Below are positions 13,520-25,670 of a DNA stretch of 64,000 bases, piece by piece. The stretch spans positions 1-64,000 of the forward strand of contig JANUWI010000021.1 in the NCBI GenBank assembly GCA_025504975.1, in the 5' to 3' direction. The position numbers and the translations under genes were made by a program. The DNA comes from Plenodomus lindquistii (taxonomy: Eukaryota > Ascomycota > Dothideomycetes > Pleosporales > Leptosphaeriaceae). The first letter of the stretch is position 1; every line of letters starts with the position of its first letter. The notes under the pieces are model-generated. The model saw only the letters and a program-made list of their open reading frames with translations, had not been told where the DNA came from and did not search any database.

Positions 13520-14310
13520 TAAATTAAAATACTTTTTTAATTATTTATATTACTATTTTATTAGGTTTATAATAAGCCTATCTACTAGTATATTTACTAT
13601 TTCTATATATATAACCTAGAAAGATCTTTTTAAATACTTTTATTTTAGCTATATATTCTAGATATTAATATAGCGTAATTTAGTAGTAATTTTCTTATTT
13701 TTTTTTACTACTAAGTAGATAGTTTACTAATTATTATAAAAAATTTACTAATATACTTCTAAATCTAGAAGTAGCTTTTTAAAGAATTATTTAAATAGTA
13801 CTACTTTTTTACTTATTTATTCTAGTACTAGAAGCTCTATTTCTATTATAAATATTATTACTATTATTTACTTTATTACTTTCTATATTATTAGACTACT
13901 AAAAAGTAAAATAATATAACTAAATAAAAAGTATTAAATTTCTAAATTATTTATAAAAAAAATATTACTATATATTATAAGCTTTTTATTTATATATCTA
14001 CTATACTATATAGCTATGTATTTTATCTAGTATAAATAGGTAATAAATTACTCTACTACCTTTTAATACTTTTTTAAAAGGTTAGTAAAAAAGTAAAAGA
14101 GTTTTAATACTATAAAAACTATATTAAGTTAGAGTATTATAGCTATATAGATAATTAATTCTATATACTTTAGTAGTTTTTAATCTATTTTTTAAAGCTT
14201 TTATTATTAACTTTATAAGCTTTTTATTTAGAAGTAAAGTTTAGAAAAAGGCTTTAAAACTTATAAAATTAAACCTTTTAGTTATTTTATTAATATACTT
14301 ATTATAGATA
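13520..14310 (-). pseudogene. Copia RNase H and pol C-terminus
   Basis: Read on the minus strand, about 13,770-13,840 matches the Ty1/copia RNase H signature around the catalytic Glu: a TEAELLALE-like motif now reads IEIELLVLE, followed by a KK..LFK.FFKKLLL stretch. Downstream (13,530-13,720) comes the conserved tail: LR.VNI..IWL, then an F.V.Y......ILVDRLI segment corresponding to the family's ADGLTK region. The frame (lowest codon base = 2 mod 3 at 13,820) differs from that of RT, so an indel lies between. RNase H would degrade the RNA of the RNA:DNA hybrid during reverse transcription. It is non-functional here. Confidence 0.75.
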
Positions 14311-14329
14311 AGCGTTATTATTTAATTAC

Positions 14330-15010
14330 TCTAGTTCTAGATTATTTTTTTTCTAAAATACTACTCTACTTTATTTTTATTTTTAATTATATAAGTTTAT
14401 TTAATTATTTTAATAAAAGCTTTATATTTAGCTAAATACTTTTTATAAAATTCTATTAAAATATTATTAATATAGAAAATTAATATAAGTTTTTTATTTT
14501 TACTATAAAATAAATATAGTTTTTTTTAAAAAAACTATAGTTCTACTTTATAAAGTATTACTAAAAAGTTTTTATACTAGAGTAGAAAAGAGTTTTTTAA
14601 TTTATATAATACTTTTCTAAGTATTACGTACTTTCTATTCTATTTAAAGCTATTAAAGAGCTTGTAGTAGATAGCTAAGTATTCTACTTTTATAGTATTA
14701 AAAAAAGCTTCTATAATATTAAACTACTAAATCTCTAGATTAAACTCTACTATTATTATTATAGTAGACCTAAATAATTAAGCTATAAATATAAAAGCGT
14801 ATATTATTTAGAATATATTTACTATTTAAAAATTTTTTTATACTATAATATTAGCTTTATATTTAATAAAATAGCTATTCTAGTCTACTTTATATATAAA
14901 AACCTTTTTAAAAAAAAGTAGTTATTTTTTTACTTCTACTTAATTAATTACTTTCTAGGTTTTTACTATAAAAAGCGTGTTAATTTTTTTAACTATTACT
15001 TATTTAAAAA
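14330..15010 (-). pseudogene. Copia reverse transcriptase
   Basis: Minus-strand translation gives the Ty1/copia RT N-terminus in order: a KKVFIYKVD.NSYFIKYKA block at ~14,850-14,910 (family: R.vfk.K.d..G...kykAR.V), then FNLEI..FNIIEAFFN, then YYKLFNSFK..RKYVILRKV, then LYKLKNSFLL.YKNF (family: LYGLKQSP..W). Next comes the region of the YVDD active site, now reading as Tyr followed by Asn/stop. Stops replace Gln and Trp residues. Upstream codons (VIN.VEVKK) form the usual linker after integrase. RT copies the element RNA into DNA inside virus-like particles. The family assignment is strong; the gene is dead. Confidence 0.85.
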
Positions 15011-15899
15011 GCTCTCTATATAGATAGTTAAAAAGATTTTTCTATTTTTCTAGTATTTTAAAAAAAGAGTTCTAATAAACTTTTTTTTTTAGTAGTAGAT
15101 ATAGTAGGGTTTTTTATATTTATAGAGTAGCTGCGATTACTATATATACTATAACTATTTCTTTACTCTAGGCGTATTTTTTAGAGAGTATTCTATTATA
15201 AATAATATTTTATTCTATATTATAGAGTATAGAGTACACCTATAATAAGCTTTTATTATTTCTATTTTTTTTAAACTTCTATAGTTTCTAACTTTAAAGC
15301 TTTTTTTATATTAGTAGAAGTTTTTTTTTACGCTACTTTCTAGGTTTACGCGTTTAGAAATTTTCTACTATTTTATTTAAAGCTATAGGTAATATACTTT
15401 AAAGCTAAATAGTAAACTAAGTAATTTACGCTTTTAGTACTTTTTTTTATAAAGTTACTAGTAATTTAGTTTATAAGCTTTTACCTCTAAAATTTTACTA
15501 ATACTAGAAGCTATTTAACTAATCTAGACTAGGCTATTCTAATTTTAATATCTTCTAGTATATTCTAGGCTTAGGTATAAGCTTTAAAGTTCTAAAACCT
15601 AGTATAAAGCTTTATTTTTTATAGTTTTACTAGAGTTAGCTAGCTAAGCTAACTCTATATAAAAAAGCTAATTCTAATTCTATAATAGTTAGTAGCTAGC
15701 TTTTAACTAATTTTATATTTCTAAAAATTTTCCTCTCTAGTTTTTAAGTAAGTTAGAGAAGCTCTATTCTACTTTCTACTTTCTATTTATATATAGTATT
15801 CTATAGTTAATTATATATATTATTAAATACTTTACCTATATTATAGATTTTATTTTTATAAAAAAGCTTAATAAGCTACTTTACCTACTTTTTTAAAAT

Positions 15900-16900
15900 A
15901 TACTTATCTAAGTTTTTATAGAAAAACGTTTTATTAAAAGTAATATTATAAATTATAATTATTTTATCTAGAGTAGGTATTTATATTTTATAGATATTAG
16001 ATACTTTATATTTTACTAGATACCTAATATATTTTTTTAAAGTAATTTTAAAGCTTTTTATCTAGTAATTTACTTTATAATTTCTATTTAATAGGTATAT
16101 TTAATATCTATATACGTATATACTATTCTAATCTAGATATAGATTAGTAGTAGTATTATATATTTTTTCTAGTTTATACTAGTAAAAATACTAGTAAAAC
16201 TAAAAATCTAATTTTTTATTTAGAAAGTAAAAGTTATAAGTATATAATAGATTTATATTATAAAGCTAGACTAGTATATTAAATACTTTAAAGTAGATTT
16301 TACTAAAAAAGTTTACTTTTTTTTTTATTTTAATTTTTTTAGTAATAATTTTTTACTCTGCTCTCTCTATACCTCTATTTAGCTAGTAAGTATAAAAAAA
16401 AGCTATAATAATCTCTATTCTACGCTTTTTTATCTAGCTTTTAAACTATAAAACTCTCTACTAGAGTCTAGTAGTAGTATTATTATTTTAAATAAACTCT
16501 ACTATTTTTAGTTTATATTAAGCTTTAAAAAACTTTATAAAGTTTTTAAATATTTTTATAATTTCTAGTAGTGTTTTAGTTTAAAAGTAGTAGATATAGA
16601 TTTTACTACTATAGTTATTTTTTAGAAGTATTATCTAACGCTTTTTAGAGTGTCTAACTAGTATATTAAATAAATTCTATAATATATAGAAATATAAACG
16701 CAGAGTTTCTTTTTTTAGTTACTAAAATATAATTTACTAAATATATACTATTAAATAGTGTTTATACTATTTTTTTACTATACCTTTTATTTAGATATTT
16801 AAAGTATTCTAGGTTAGTATTTAAAAAGCTTCTAGCTTTAGATAGCCTATTTAAGTATACTAAAGCTTTTTAGTATTAGTTTATAAATAAGTTTTTAAAA
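15900..16900 (-). pseudogene. Copia integrase (C-terminal half readable)
   Basis: The minus-strand frame around 16,385 reads GIERAE.KIITKKIKI, matching the family motif around the catalytic Glu (NG.iERa.g.i...AR.mri). About 120-150 residues further on comes a Tyr-rich block, YTYIDIKYTY.IE..., then ILGI...IKYLISIKYKYL, corresponding to the copia 'GC.AY.....r.hK...R...GylVGYd....YriW' segment at ~15,990-16,150. Integrase joins element cDNA to target DNA. The HHCC zinc finger and the two catalytic Asp residues further upstream (16.5-17.2 kb) could not be read with confidence. The order integrase-then-RT confirms Ty1/copia. Confidence 0.7.
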
Positions 16901-18618
16901 AGTATAGTCTTCCTTTTATATTATTTATAGCTATTATAATTAGATAATAAATAGTAACTAGTTTATATTTAATAAAAGTAAAGTTATACTTTTAAATAAG
17001 CTTTATAATAACTAAGCTTTAATCTATAGTTTTTATATATAAACTACTATTATATCTAATATACTATATATCTACTTTAGCTAAAAGTACTTTTAAAATT
17101 ATATTAATATAAAAACTTTCTACTACTATAATATTATAGAGCGTAAGATTTTCTATATACTTTTTTTTAAATCTATTTATAGTATTTTTAAAAATTTAGA
17201 TACTTTTGCCTCTAATAAAAAAGGCTTGCGTTTCTACTTCTACTATTTTAAAAATAATACTTTTTTTAAAAGATTTTAGAATTAGTTTATTTATAGAGTT
17301 TACTAGGTGTAGTACTACTCTACTATTAAAAATTATACTTTCTAAAAGTAAATAGGCGTTAAAATCTATTATAGAGTAAACTCTATTAGGCTTATACTTA
17401 AATAAATATAGATTTATTAGAGAAGCTACTATATTTTCTAGAAAAGTAACTAATTTAGAAGCTTTTATAACTTTTTAACTGCTTAAATTTAAACTCTCTA
17501 ACTTTTTTTAATTTTTTTTAGCTAGAGCTAATTTTAGACTACTATTTTTTAGTTTATTTAAACGTTTTAGAATTTTAAACTTAGTAATATTACTTATTAT
17601 AAAAGGTTTACTAGTAAAAGTAGTCTAGAGCTTTTAGTAATTAATTACTAGCTATTTATAAACTTTTCTATAAAAATACTACTTTTTATTAGAGCTTTCT
17701 ATAGTATTTTTTTTAGTAGTTTTATTTTTTAGCGCGCTAAATATTATAAAAACCTCTAAACTACTACTATTAATCTTTTAAACTACGTTTTTTTAAAATA
17801 GCGCTAAAAATATTTAAGCTACTTTATTTAGAGTAAGCTGTACTTATTGTATAACTAAATATTAAATAATTAATTAGTATATAACTTAAGCCTATATTAA
17901 AGCAATTTTATAAAATAAAGCTTTAAAAAAATTCTAGATTATAAACTGCTTTTTAATTTTAGTAATACTATATATTTATACTTTTATATATAAATTATAC
18001 TAGTTTTAAAACTAGTTATAAAAATTTATTTTTCTCTAGTAGGCTTTATTAAAGTATACTCTGTACTAGAAGCGTATAATATTTATTATTATATAATTAG
18101 TAGAAGTAAAATTTTACTTTAATAATTTTATAAATAACTAGAGTATTAATTTTTTCTATTTAATAAGCGTTATTATTACTAGCGCTATAAACTTTAGATT
18201 AACTATTTATTATATCTAGTTCTATATATATTATATATAAGCAGCTTTAGCGCTCTAGTTACTAAGTTTAATCTAGTAGTTCTAAATCTAGCTTTTATAA
18301 AGCTCTATAGTAATTATAGCTTTATTTATAGATATTAGTTTTTATAGCTAGAAGCTAATAATATTTAGAGTATTAATAGTACTATCTAGGTTAATATTTT
18401 TCTAAAGAGCTCTCTTTATTATATAGAACTAAAGCTAGATATACTAGACTAGCTATAACTTTTTTATAGTAAATATATACTTTTTTTTAAAAATTATAAA
18501 TAATTTAGCTATAAATCTTATAGAATTAATACTAAATAGGTAAAGTAGTTTTTCTAAATTACCTTTTTTTAAGCTGTTTTAAATATATAATAGAGAATAT
18601 TTCTAAAAATATAAAAAA
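16900..18618 (-). pseudogene. Presumed copia gag/protease region, not resolved
   Basis: By position this should encode Gag and protease, between the primer-binding site and integrase. I did not find a readable zinc knuckle or D-[ST]-G motif. The assignment rests only on element architecture. Composition matches the rest of the element, including several surviving GCG/CGC words. Confidence 0.4.
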
Positions 18619-18632
18619 GCTAGGCTTATAAC
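18619..18632 (-). other. Primer-binding site, initiator tRNA-Met anticodon-arm type
   Basis: On the minus strand, directly after the 5' LTR, the 14 bases read GTTATAAGCCTAGC. This equals the complement of a eukaryotic initiator tRNA-Met anticodon stem-loop of the form GTTATGAGCCCAGC, with one G-to-A and one C-to-T change, both RIP-type. Priming by an internally cleaved initiator tRNA half is known for copia and several fungal Ty1/copia elements. Its exact abutment to the LTR edge inferred independently from the LTR alignment supports both calls. Confidence 0.7.
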
Positions 18633-18816
18633 TATTATAGAGAGTAAATTTATAAATAATTAGAAAATAAATTACTATATAGAAAATGCTTAAAAAAGCG
18701 TACTATTTATAGCTAAAATTTTAGTAAAAATATATTCTACTTTATCTATATAAATACTCTATAGAGCGTGCTGTATATAACTATACTTTAAGTATAGACT
18801 TAGTATATACGCTCTA
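18633..18816 (-). repeat. 5' LTR of the copia element
   Basis: This is the partner of 10,715-10,898. It shares the blocks listed there and keeps more CG and TG (for example 'gagcgtgctg' near 18,770), so this copy is slightly less mutated. The inner edge is fixed by the primer-binding site. Confidence 0.8.
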
Positions 18817-18849
18817 GAATAATTAATATATAAATAAAAACTAGTTTAA

Positions 18850-19990
18850 ATAATTTAAAAGCTTTTTAATAGTTATTATTTATAAATATATTTAAAATAC
18901 GTTTTTTAAAACTAGAAAAAAGCTTTTATTTTTAGTATAGAAAATATATTACTATACTAAAGTTTATACACGCTAGAAGTATTTAGGCTTTAATAGTATA
19001 AAATATACTATATTTAATAGCTAGAGAATATAGAATAAATAGAAAAGTATATAGAAAATTAAAATTTAATTTTTTATATAATAGTTTTTAAACTTTTAGT
19101 TAAAATAGCTTTTATAGCTATTTAAAATTAGTAAATAGTAGACTTTTATATTTTATACTTTTATATACGTATTAAAGTACTTTAATTAGTCTAGTTTAAC
19201 TATATTTTTTATCTAGCTATTTTTAAAAACTAAAATTTTTTTATTATATAGTATATTAACCTTTTATACTATATAGAAATATAGATACGTTTTTTAAAAC
19301 TAATAAAAAGTAAAGTTATATTTCTAAAAGTATATATACTTTAGCTAATAGTATTCTATTTATAATTACCTAGCTATATAAAATTAAGCTAGTTATATAT
19401 TTTAAAGTTTATAATAACTTTTATAGATCTAATTAGATCTATATAGAAGCTAGTTTTCTTAAAGTTATAGATATTATTATTATAAATACTATACTTACTT
19501 TCTATTTTCTATATAAATTTAAACTATATATTAATTATATTTAGATTTTTCTACTTTATTCTCTACCTATCTTTTAATTAATTAAAAGCTATTATAAAAT
19601 TAATAAAGCGTGTTATAAAACGTTTAGCCTAGTTTTTACCTACTAGTATTTCTTTAGATACCTTTAGTATTTTATTAACTATCTTTTTTACTTTATATAG
19701 CTAGAGAGTAAATTTTTATAAATTAAAGTTAAAAGTATATTTTATAATTATCTACTTTTTAGTAGTAATAAGCTTTTAAAAACTAAATTAAATTTTAAAT
19801 TATAATAGATTTTTTTCTAATCTATTTAAAGAGCTTATAATAATAAATACTAAAAGTAGTAGTAGCGTGTTAGTACCTCTAATATTAGCTAGCTTAAATA
19901 GCTATATAAGTTAATTTAAATTAACTTTTAGCCTAAATTAATATTATATTACGTTTTAAATGTATTTAATAGAAAGTATAGTATATATTC
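18850..19990 (-). pseudogene. Fot1/pogo-like (Tc1/mariner superfamily) transposase relic
   Basis: The minus strand shows, in order, an N-terminal DNA-binding part (~19,760-19,880: LITTKK, family LT..EE), then a LYKVKKIVNKILKVSKE stretch leading into VGKN.AKRFITR (19,608-19,643). That is the CENP-B-type helix-turn-helix ending 'vGknW..rFv.R' of Fot1/pogo transposases. Next is the DDE domain start YSIYNNNIYNFKKTSF (19,435-19,480; family Y.i...diyNfDEtGF), then N.LNFI.LGNYK.NTIS.SIYTF (family: qpgnrE.vTvi..i.a.G). A QSLNTSSVY patch near 18,970-18,995 resembles the QPLDv..F motif. The position expected to be the catalytic Asp reads Lys. Such transposases cut and paste at TA sites. About 390 residues are readable against ~540 in Fot1. 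The C-terminus is lost near the copia 5' LTR, which may have inserted into it. Confidence 0.75.
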
Positions 19991-22610
19991 TATTAAAAAA
20001 AACTATTAGATTTACTAGATTATTAGGTTAACTAGTAGAATATATTATTAATTAAAAATAAATAGTAATAGTTTAGATTAGAATTCTAGAAATAGTAGTA
20101 GTTAAAATTGTTTATTATAAATTATTATAAAAACTAAAAATTCTATATATAGTTACTAGAGTTTACTATATTAATCTTTATTAATAATTTAAATTATTTA
20201 GTAATATAGGTTTAAATAGAAGAATATTTTTTTCTAAAGCTAATTACTAGCTATAGCCTAATAGTATATAAGTAAAGTAATTTAAAAATAAAAACTACTA
20301 TAGAAAAAAAGTTAGATAGTATATAGAATTATTAAAATAAAAGGATTTATAGCTAGATTTATTTTTTAATATTTATATAAACTTTTACCTAGTATACCTT
20401 TTTATAAATAGGCTAGTATTAGTTTATATAGTTAACTAAAAGTTTCTATTATATATTTTTTTATAAAAGGATTTTATATAGAAAATAATATATTAATAGC
20501 TTTAACTAAATTATGTATATCTACTATATTATAATATAATACTTATATATAGCTAACTTTAGAATATAATCTAAAAAGTTAATATTTCTATTAGTATTTT
20601 AGTTATAAACATTAAAATATACTAAAAGTAAATAGAAATTAAAACTTTTATAGTAATTAGAATTTAAAAACTAGTAAACTATAGTTAAATAGAGTAAAAC
20701 TAAAAAAAATAATAGTAAAAGCTAAAAGTAGATCTAATATAGAAACTAAATTTTATATTTTAATATATAAGTAAAAAAGTAATTATACTATCTAGTAACT
20801 AGGTTATACTTAAGTTTTTTATAGAATATAAATAATATATTAAGGTTTCTATAGAAAAATACATAATAAAACGCCTTAAAATTAGAATAACTTTATTTAT
20901 TTTTAATTTTAAAAGAATATAAAAAGACTTTATTATTTAATTAAAAATAATTAGAAAGATATATAATTATAAGTTTACTATTTTAAGTTAATAAAACTTA
21001 TAAAATAGAATAAGCTATAAATAATATTCAAGTTTTAATTATATTTTTATTAAATACTATAATAGGTATTAGTATATTTAAATAGTATAATAATAGCTAT
21101 TAAAGTTAAAATCTACTAAATATATATAGTAACTTACCTACAAAATAAACTAGATTTAATAATAGATATTATTTAAATAAATTATTTTTATACTACTATA
21201 AAAGTAAAATTTAAACTATAGTAAATAATTAGGTATAAAAGTTTATAATAAAGTATTTATAGTAACTATAAATAAAATAGCCTCTAGTATAAACTTTAGT
21301 AATAGAAAATAAATATTTTTTTAGAAATTATATAAACTAAAGTAAATATATTTCTATATAGATAGTTATTAGATATAAATTAAATTAGTTTTAAAACTAA
21401 AAAATTCTATCTAAATTTTAGTATCTATACTATAGTATTTCTAGAAATACTAGTTTAAATTCTAGTATATAGATAAAATTTTTTATAGTAATAAAAGTAG
21501 TAGTAGAAATTTACTAAAACTTTTAAAAAAGGCTTTTTTTTTATAGTTTACTACTTTAAAAGTAGTTTACCTATATTTAGAGATTGCTAGAAAAGTATAA
21601 TATTCTTCTAATATTTAGTATATTTATAATAAGTATTACTAGCCTTTTTATATAAATAGTTTATAGAAAAGAATATAGTTATAATTATAGTAAATCTTTA
21701 GAATATAAAGCTTTTATTTAATAATTTAAAATAAATAAAAAAGTTACTACAATAAATTAATAACTTTAAATAAAAAGATAAACTTTAAATTCTAAAATTT
21801 ACTAATTTTTAGAGTAATACTATATTATATTTTAATAAAATCTAAAACTAGTATAAGTTATAAAAATCTAAGTAATTAAATTATAGTATTTTAATATTTA
21901 GAATATTATAATAATATAATATAAGTATAATTTACTAAAATTAAAAATTTAGAATTAAAATTTAAAAATAATAGACTATTTTTATTTAAAAATATTTAGC
22001 TTATAAATAAAACATAGCTTTTAAAAAAAAATAATTAACTATTATTTTTATTTCTATTAATATTTTTTTTAATAATTTCTAGATAATATATTTTATATTT
22101 TATAAAAAAGTAATAACCTATAACTTTTTAAAGTAGGTAGAAAACTACTATATCTAAAGTTATTTAAAAAAAACTAGTAAAAAAATTACTATTCTCTAGT
22201 TAAATATATAGCTAAAAAAAAATAGTAAAATAAAATAGGTAGATTATAGCTTAAATAAATATAAAGTAATATATACCTAATTAGTTAATACTAATATAAA
22301 GTAGCTATAAATTAGTAAAAGCTACTTAGAATAAAAAGATATTTAATATTAAAGGTATTAATAAAGCTATTTTAAGAGAGTAAAACTCTAGTTTAAAAGA
22401 TTAATAAACCTTTTTATTACTATAATAATATAACGTTTTTTAAACAGTTAATTTAATTTTTTAAATAAAATTACTAAGAATATACTAGTAATTTTAGAAA
22501 TATAGGTAAAATATTTATAGTTCTACTTTTTTTTTTAACTTTAATTATAACCTATTTAACTTTATTCTAAAATCTATTTATAAAATAGTAATACGTTAAT
22601 ATAAAGTACT
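19990..22610. other. Degraded debris, possible plus-strand frame near 20.3-21.3 kb
   Basis: This is RIP-type sequence without a recognised family. Around 20,340-21,300 one plus-strand reading has moderately spaced TAA/TAG stops and Ser/Lys/Asn-rich composition, as in degraded Gag-like proteins, but no diagnostic motif was seen. Nothing supportable is visible in the rest. Confidence 0.35.
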
Positions 22611-22614
22611 TATA

Positions 22615-23020
22615 ATAATAATAAAACTAGATTATTTTAATTTTTCTTATTTTTATTACATTTATTATTTATACTATATTTATTTTTTCTATTATATTTA
22701 TTATCTTTATAACTTTTATTAGAATTATTATTTCTACTTTTTTTTATTCTTGTTAAATTTATTATATTTATAACATGTTTTAGTATCTAGTAATATTATT
22801 TTTATTATTTTTATTATTATTTTTATATTTATTATTTTTATTATTATTTTTACTATTTTTATTACTTCTATTGCTTCTATTACTTTTATTATTCTAATTA
22901 ATCTTTCTATTTTTATTATTTTTATAATTTTTATTCTTTTTATTACTATTATAATTTTTATAATTTTTATTCTCTTTATTGTTACTATAAATTGTAATAT
23001 TATTATTCCCTATATTAGTT
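22615..23020 (-). repeat. T-rich (minus strand Asn-rich) low-complexity block
   Basis: About 400 bp of TTTATT, TTATTATT and TTTTTATT units. On the minus strand it reads as Asn/Lys/Ser-rich codons (aat, aaa, agt), a likely remnant of an Asp/Asn/Gly/Ser repeat. It resembles the 2.2-2.6 kb block in the opposite orientation. It retains occasional TTG/TGT words. Confidence 0.5.
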
Positions 23021-23114
23021 AAATAATACTAGATTCTATAATAGAGCTAAATATTCTAAAAATATATTAAAAAAAAGATATAATAAATAAAATAGGTATG
23101 ATAAAGGTATAAGA

Positions 23115-23292
23115 AATATATTAAATATATTAAATATAATAAATATAATAAATATAATAAATATTATAAATATAATAAATATAATAAATATAATAAATAT
23201 AATAAATATAATAAATATAATAAATATAATAAATATAATAGATATAATAAATGTAATAAATATAATAAATATTATAAATATAATAAATATAA
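23115..23292 (+). repeat. 9-bp tandem array (AATAAATAT)n
   Basis: About 18-20 near-perfect head-to-tail copies of AATAAATAT, with a few variants (attataaat, aatagatat, aatgtaata). It is the most regular tandem repeat in the window. The unit is a multiple of three, so it could once have been translated (Asn-Lys-Tyr type). It lies about 230 bp upstream of R1 copy 2. Confidence 0.9.
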
Positions 23293-23524
23293 TAAAACTT
23301 AAAAAATTATTAAATTAAAAATATAAAAAAATTTTTTTTTTTTATTTTATATAGCTTTTTTATATTTATTAGTATTTAACTTTACTAGCTTTCTCTATAG
23401 CTTTTTTAACTATAAAATATTAACTTTTTTATACTATTAGTATTTAAATTACTCTTTTACTAGCATATATTAAATAATAAATTAAAAAGTTAAAAATATT
23501 AAGCGAAATATAACTATAGAAAAC

Positions 23525-25670
23525 TAAAAGATATAACTTATATTCTATTAGAAAATAGAAAATATATAACGCTATAGTAAATATTCTAATTATCTATTAA
23601 TACTTCTATATAATTTCTACTTTAAAAGTAAATATTATTTTAAAACTAAAACTATTTTTTTATATCTATATTATTTTATATATAAAAAGATATAGTTTTA
23701 AAATAGTTTCTTTTAAATAAAGTTTAGAATATATAGTTTTTACTATAAAGCTTTTTTATATTCTAGAAAAAAAAAGTATATAAATTTAAATACTAAAGCT
23801 AATAGCCTTTTTTTTTAGCTTACTTTAATTTATTATAAAGTTAAACTAGTAATTAAAAACAATTAAATAACTAGGTATAAAGAGATAATAACTTTTAAAA
23901 TAAATAACTATAAAACTAAAAAACTTAGTTAAAAGAAAATTAGTAATATATTATTATTATTATTTAGAATATAAAGTATAAAAATATAGTATTAATTAAA
24001 AAAAATCTATAAGTAAAAGTGTTAGAATAAAAACTTTATTAGTAAATATATTAATAATAATACCTACTAAATTATATTAAAGAGATTTCTTTTATTTAAA
24101 CTATAAAAGTAAGTTAAGTCTATTATCTAAAATATAATAGATTAAAAAGTAAAATATACTTCTAGCTATTCTAGTAATATTCTTATTATACTAGTTTTAG
24201 TAGTAGATTAGTTTTATAATAAGTAATGTATTTCTTTATACTAATAAACTTAAGTTTAATAAAAAGTTTAATATATATACTTTAAGTATAATAAATATAG
24301 AACTATATTTATTAAACTATCTAGCTTAATAGATTTTCTAGTAGCTTAACTTTAACCTATATAGTTAGCTCTATTTTTAAATAAAGTAAAAATTAGCTAT
24401 TTTTTAAAATAATTTTAAATAGCTTTATTTATAAATTAAATATATAGCTAAAGTTAAAGTTTTAACTTTTTAAATCTCTACTCTAGTTAAAATTAGTATA
24501 AATAATAACTAGTTAAATCTTTTTTTTTATATAGTAGTTAAACACATTCTAAAAAATATATATACTAAAAAAGGTATTTAACTATAGTTATTTAGAATTT
24601 AGTTAGATCTGCTATAAATGTACTAAAGTAAAATAGTATAAATACTCTATTTAGGTAAATATTAAGTACTAAATATATAAAAAACTTATTAATTTTAGTA
24701 TACTAGTATTTTAAATACTTTAAAACTTTATATTATATATAAAGTAGTTTTAGAAATAGTAATTCTAAAACTTATAATTTAGTTATTATACTTTTCTATT
24801 TAAAATTTAGCTAAAACCTTTTTAATATAGCGTTTTTAACTACGTATAAAAGCTTAAATAGATTAATTTTTAGTAATTTCTTTACTAAAATAGAAATAGT
24901 ATTTCTATAAATTTTATATTTAAAACTATTTTTAAAAACTAGCTTTTAGAGCCTAGATATTTTAAAAATTATAGCTAGTAATAAATAGATTATAGGTATA
25001 AATAGCTATATAAACTATACTTTTAGTTAATATCTTTAAATTAAAAAAAAAGAATTAAAGCTTTAGCTAGAAAAAACATTAGAAAGATATTTTACTAAAA
25101 TTTTAGAATGTATTTTAAAGTAAAAAAACTTTATTTAGTTTATAAATACGCTAAAAGCTATTATTAAATTCTTTAAATTAGTAAATATATACCTTTCTAT
25201 TAATTTTTTAATTAAAAAATAGTAAGTTTAAAATATACTTATTATATATTATATTTAAAAGTAGATATAATTAAATATAGAGCGTTATAGAATATTAGTT
25301 TAATAACTAAAGTAACTTTATTTTAGTAATTAACTTCTATTAACTAAAATAATCTCTAAATAATTTAATAGACTTTATAGTAAAGAATATTACTATAAGT
25401 ATTATTTTAAAAGTTATATATACTTAGTACCTAAAGTTTATTAGTAATTTAGCTAAGGTACTAAAGTAAAAGTATTACTAGCTTTTAAAAAAGTAAATTC
25501 TTTTTTTAAAAGTTTAATCTAAAAATTTAAATAGGCAGTTTTTAAACTTTATTTATAGTTATCTAGTTTAAATATACTAGCTTTAGTAGTTACTAGAACT
25601 TTACTTTAATAATAGGCTAAAATATTATAGTAAATAAAAAAATAGCTGTAGTTATAATTTATAAAAGCTA
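23525..25670 (+). repeat. R1 repeat family, copy 2
   Basis: Direct repeat of 2,820-5,150. A plus-strand frame can be followed from about 24,480 to 25,215 with few stops, which mostly sit where Gln or Trp would be likely. It includes SLDILKIIASNK.IIGINSY at about 24,945-25,010, a pattern also present in copy 1. Before it, 23,760-24,200 reads as a Ser/Thr/Lys-rich segment. No hallmark of RT, integrase or transposase was found in this part. Similarity between copies fades at ~25,670/5,150. It is probably the 5' coding part of a retroelement; the family is unknown. Confidence 0.55.

Larger units (their letters stand above)
10715..18816 (-). mobile_element. Ty1/copia LTR retrotransposon, RIP-inactivated, minus strand
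   Basis: Two ~185-bp direct repeats (10,715-10,898 and 18,633-18,816) flank 7.7 kb. On the minus strand the internal part shows, in element order, a primer-binding site at the 5' LTR, a poorly readable gag region, integrase, RT, RNase H and the copia C-terminus. Integrase before RT is the diagnostic copia order. All frames contain many TAA/TAG stops and at least one frame change between RT and RNase H, so the element is dead. Between the end of pol (~13.52 kb) and the 3' LTR (10.9 kb) lie about 2.6 kb with a frame on the opposite strand. No convincing target-site duplication was found. Confidence 0.85.

Noticed and set aside
10708..18821. Target-site duplication of the copia element (gagta / gaata)
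   Set aside because: Would require LTR edges two bases away from those set by the primer-binding site and LTR alignment; the flanks at those edges do not match.
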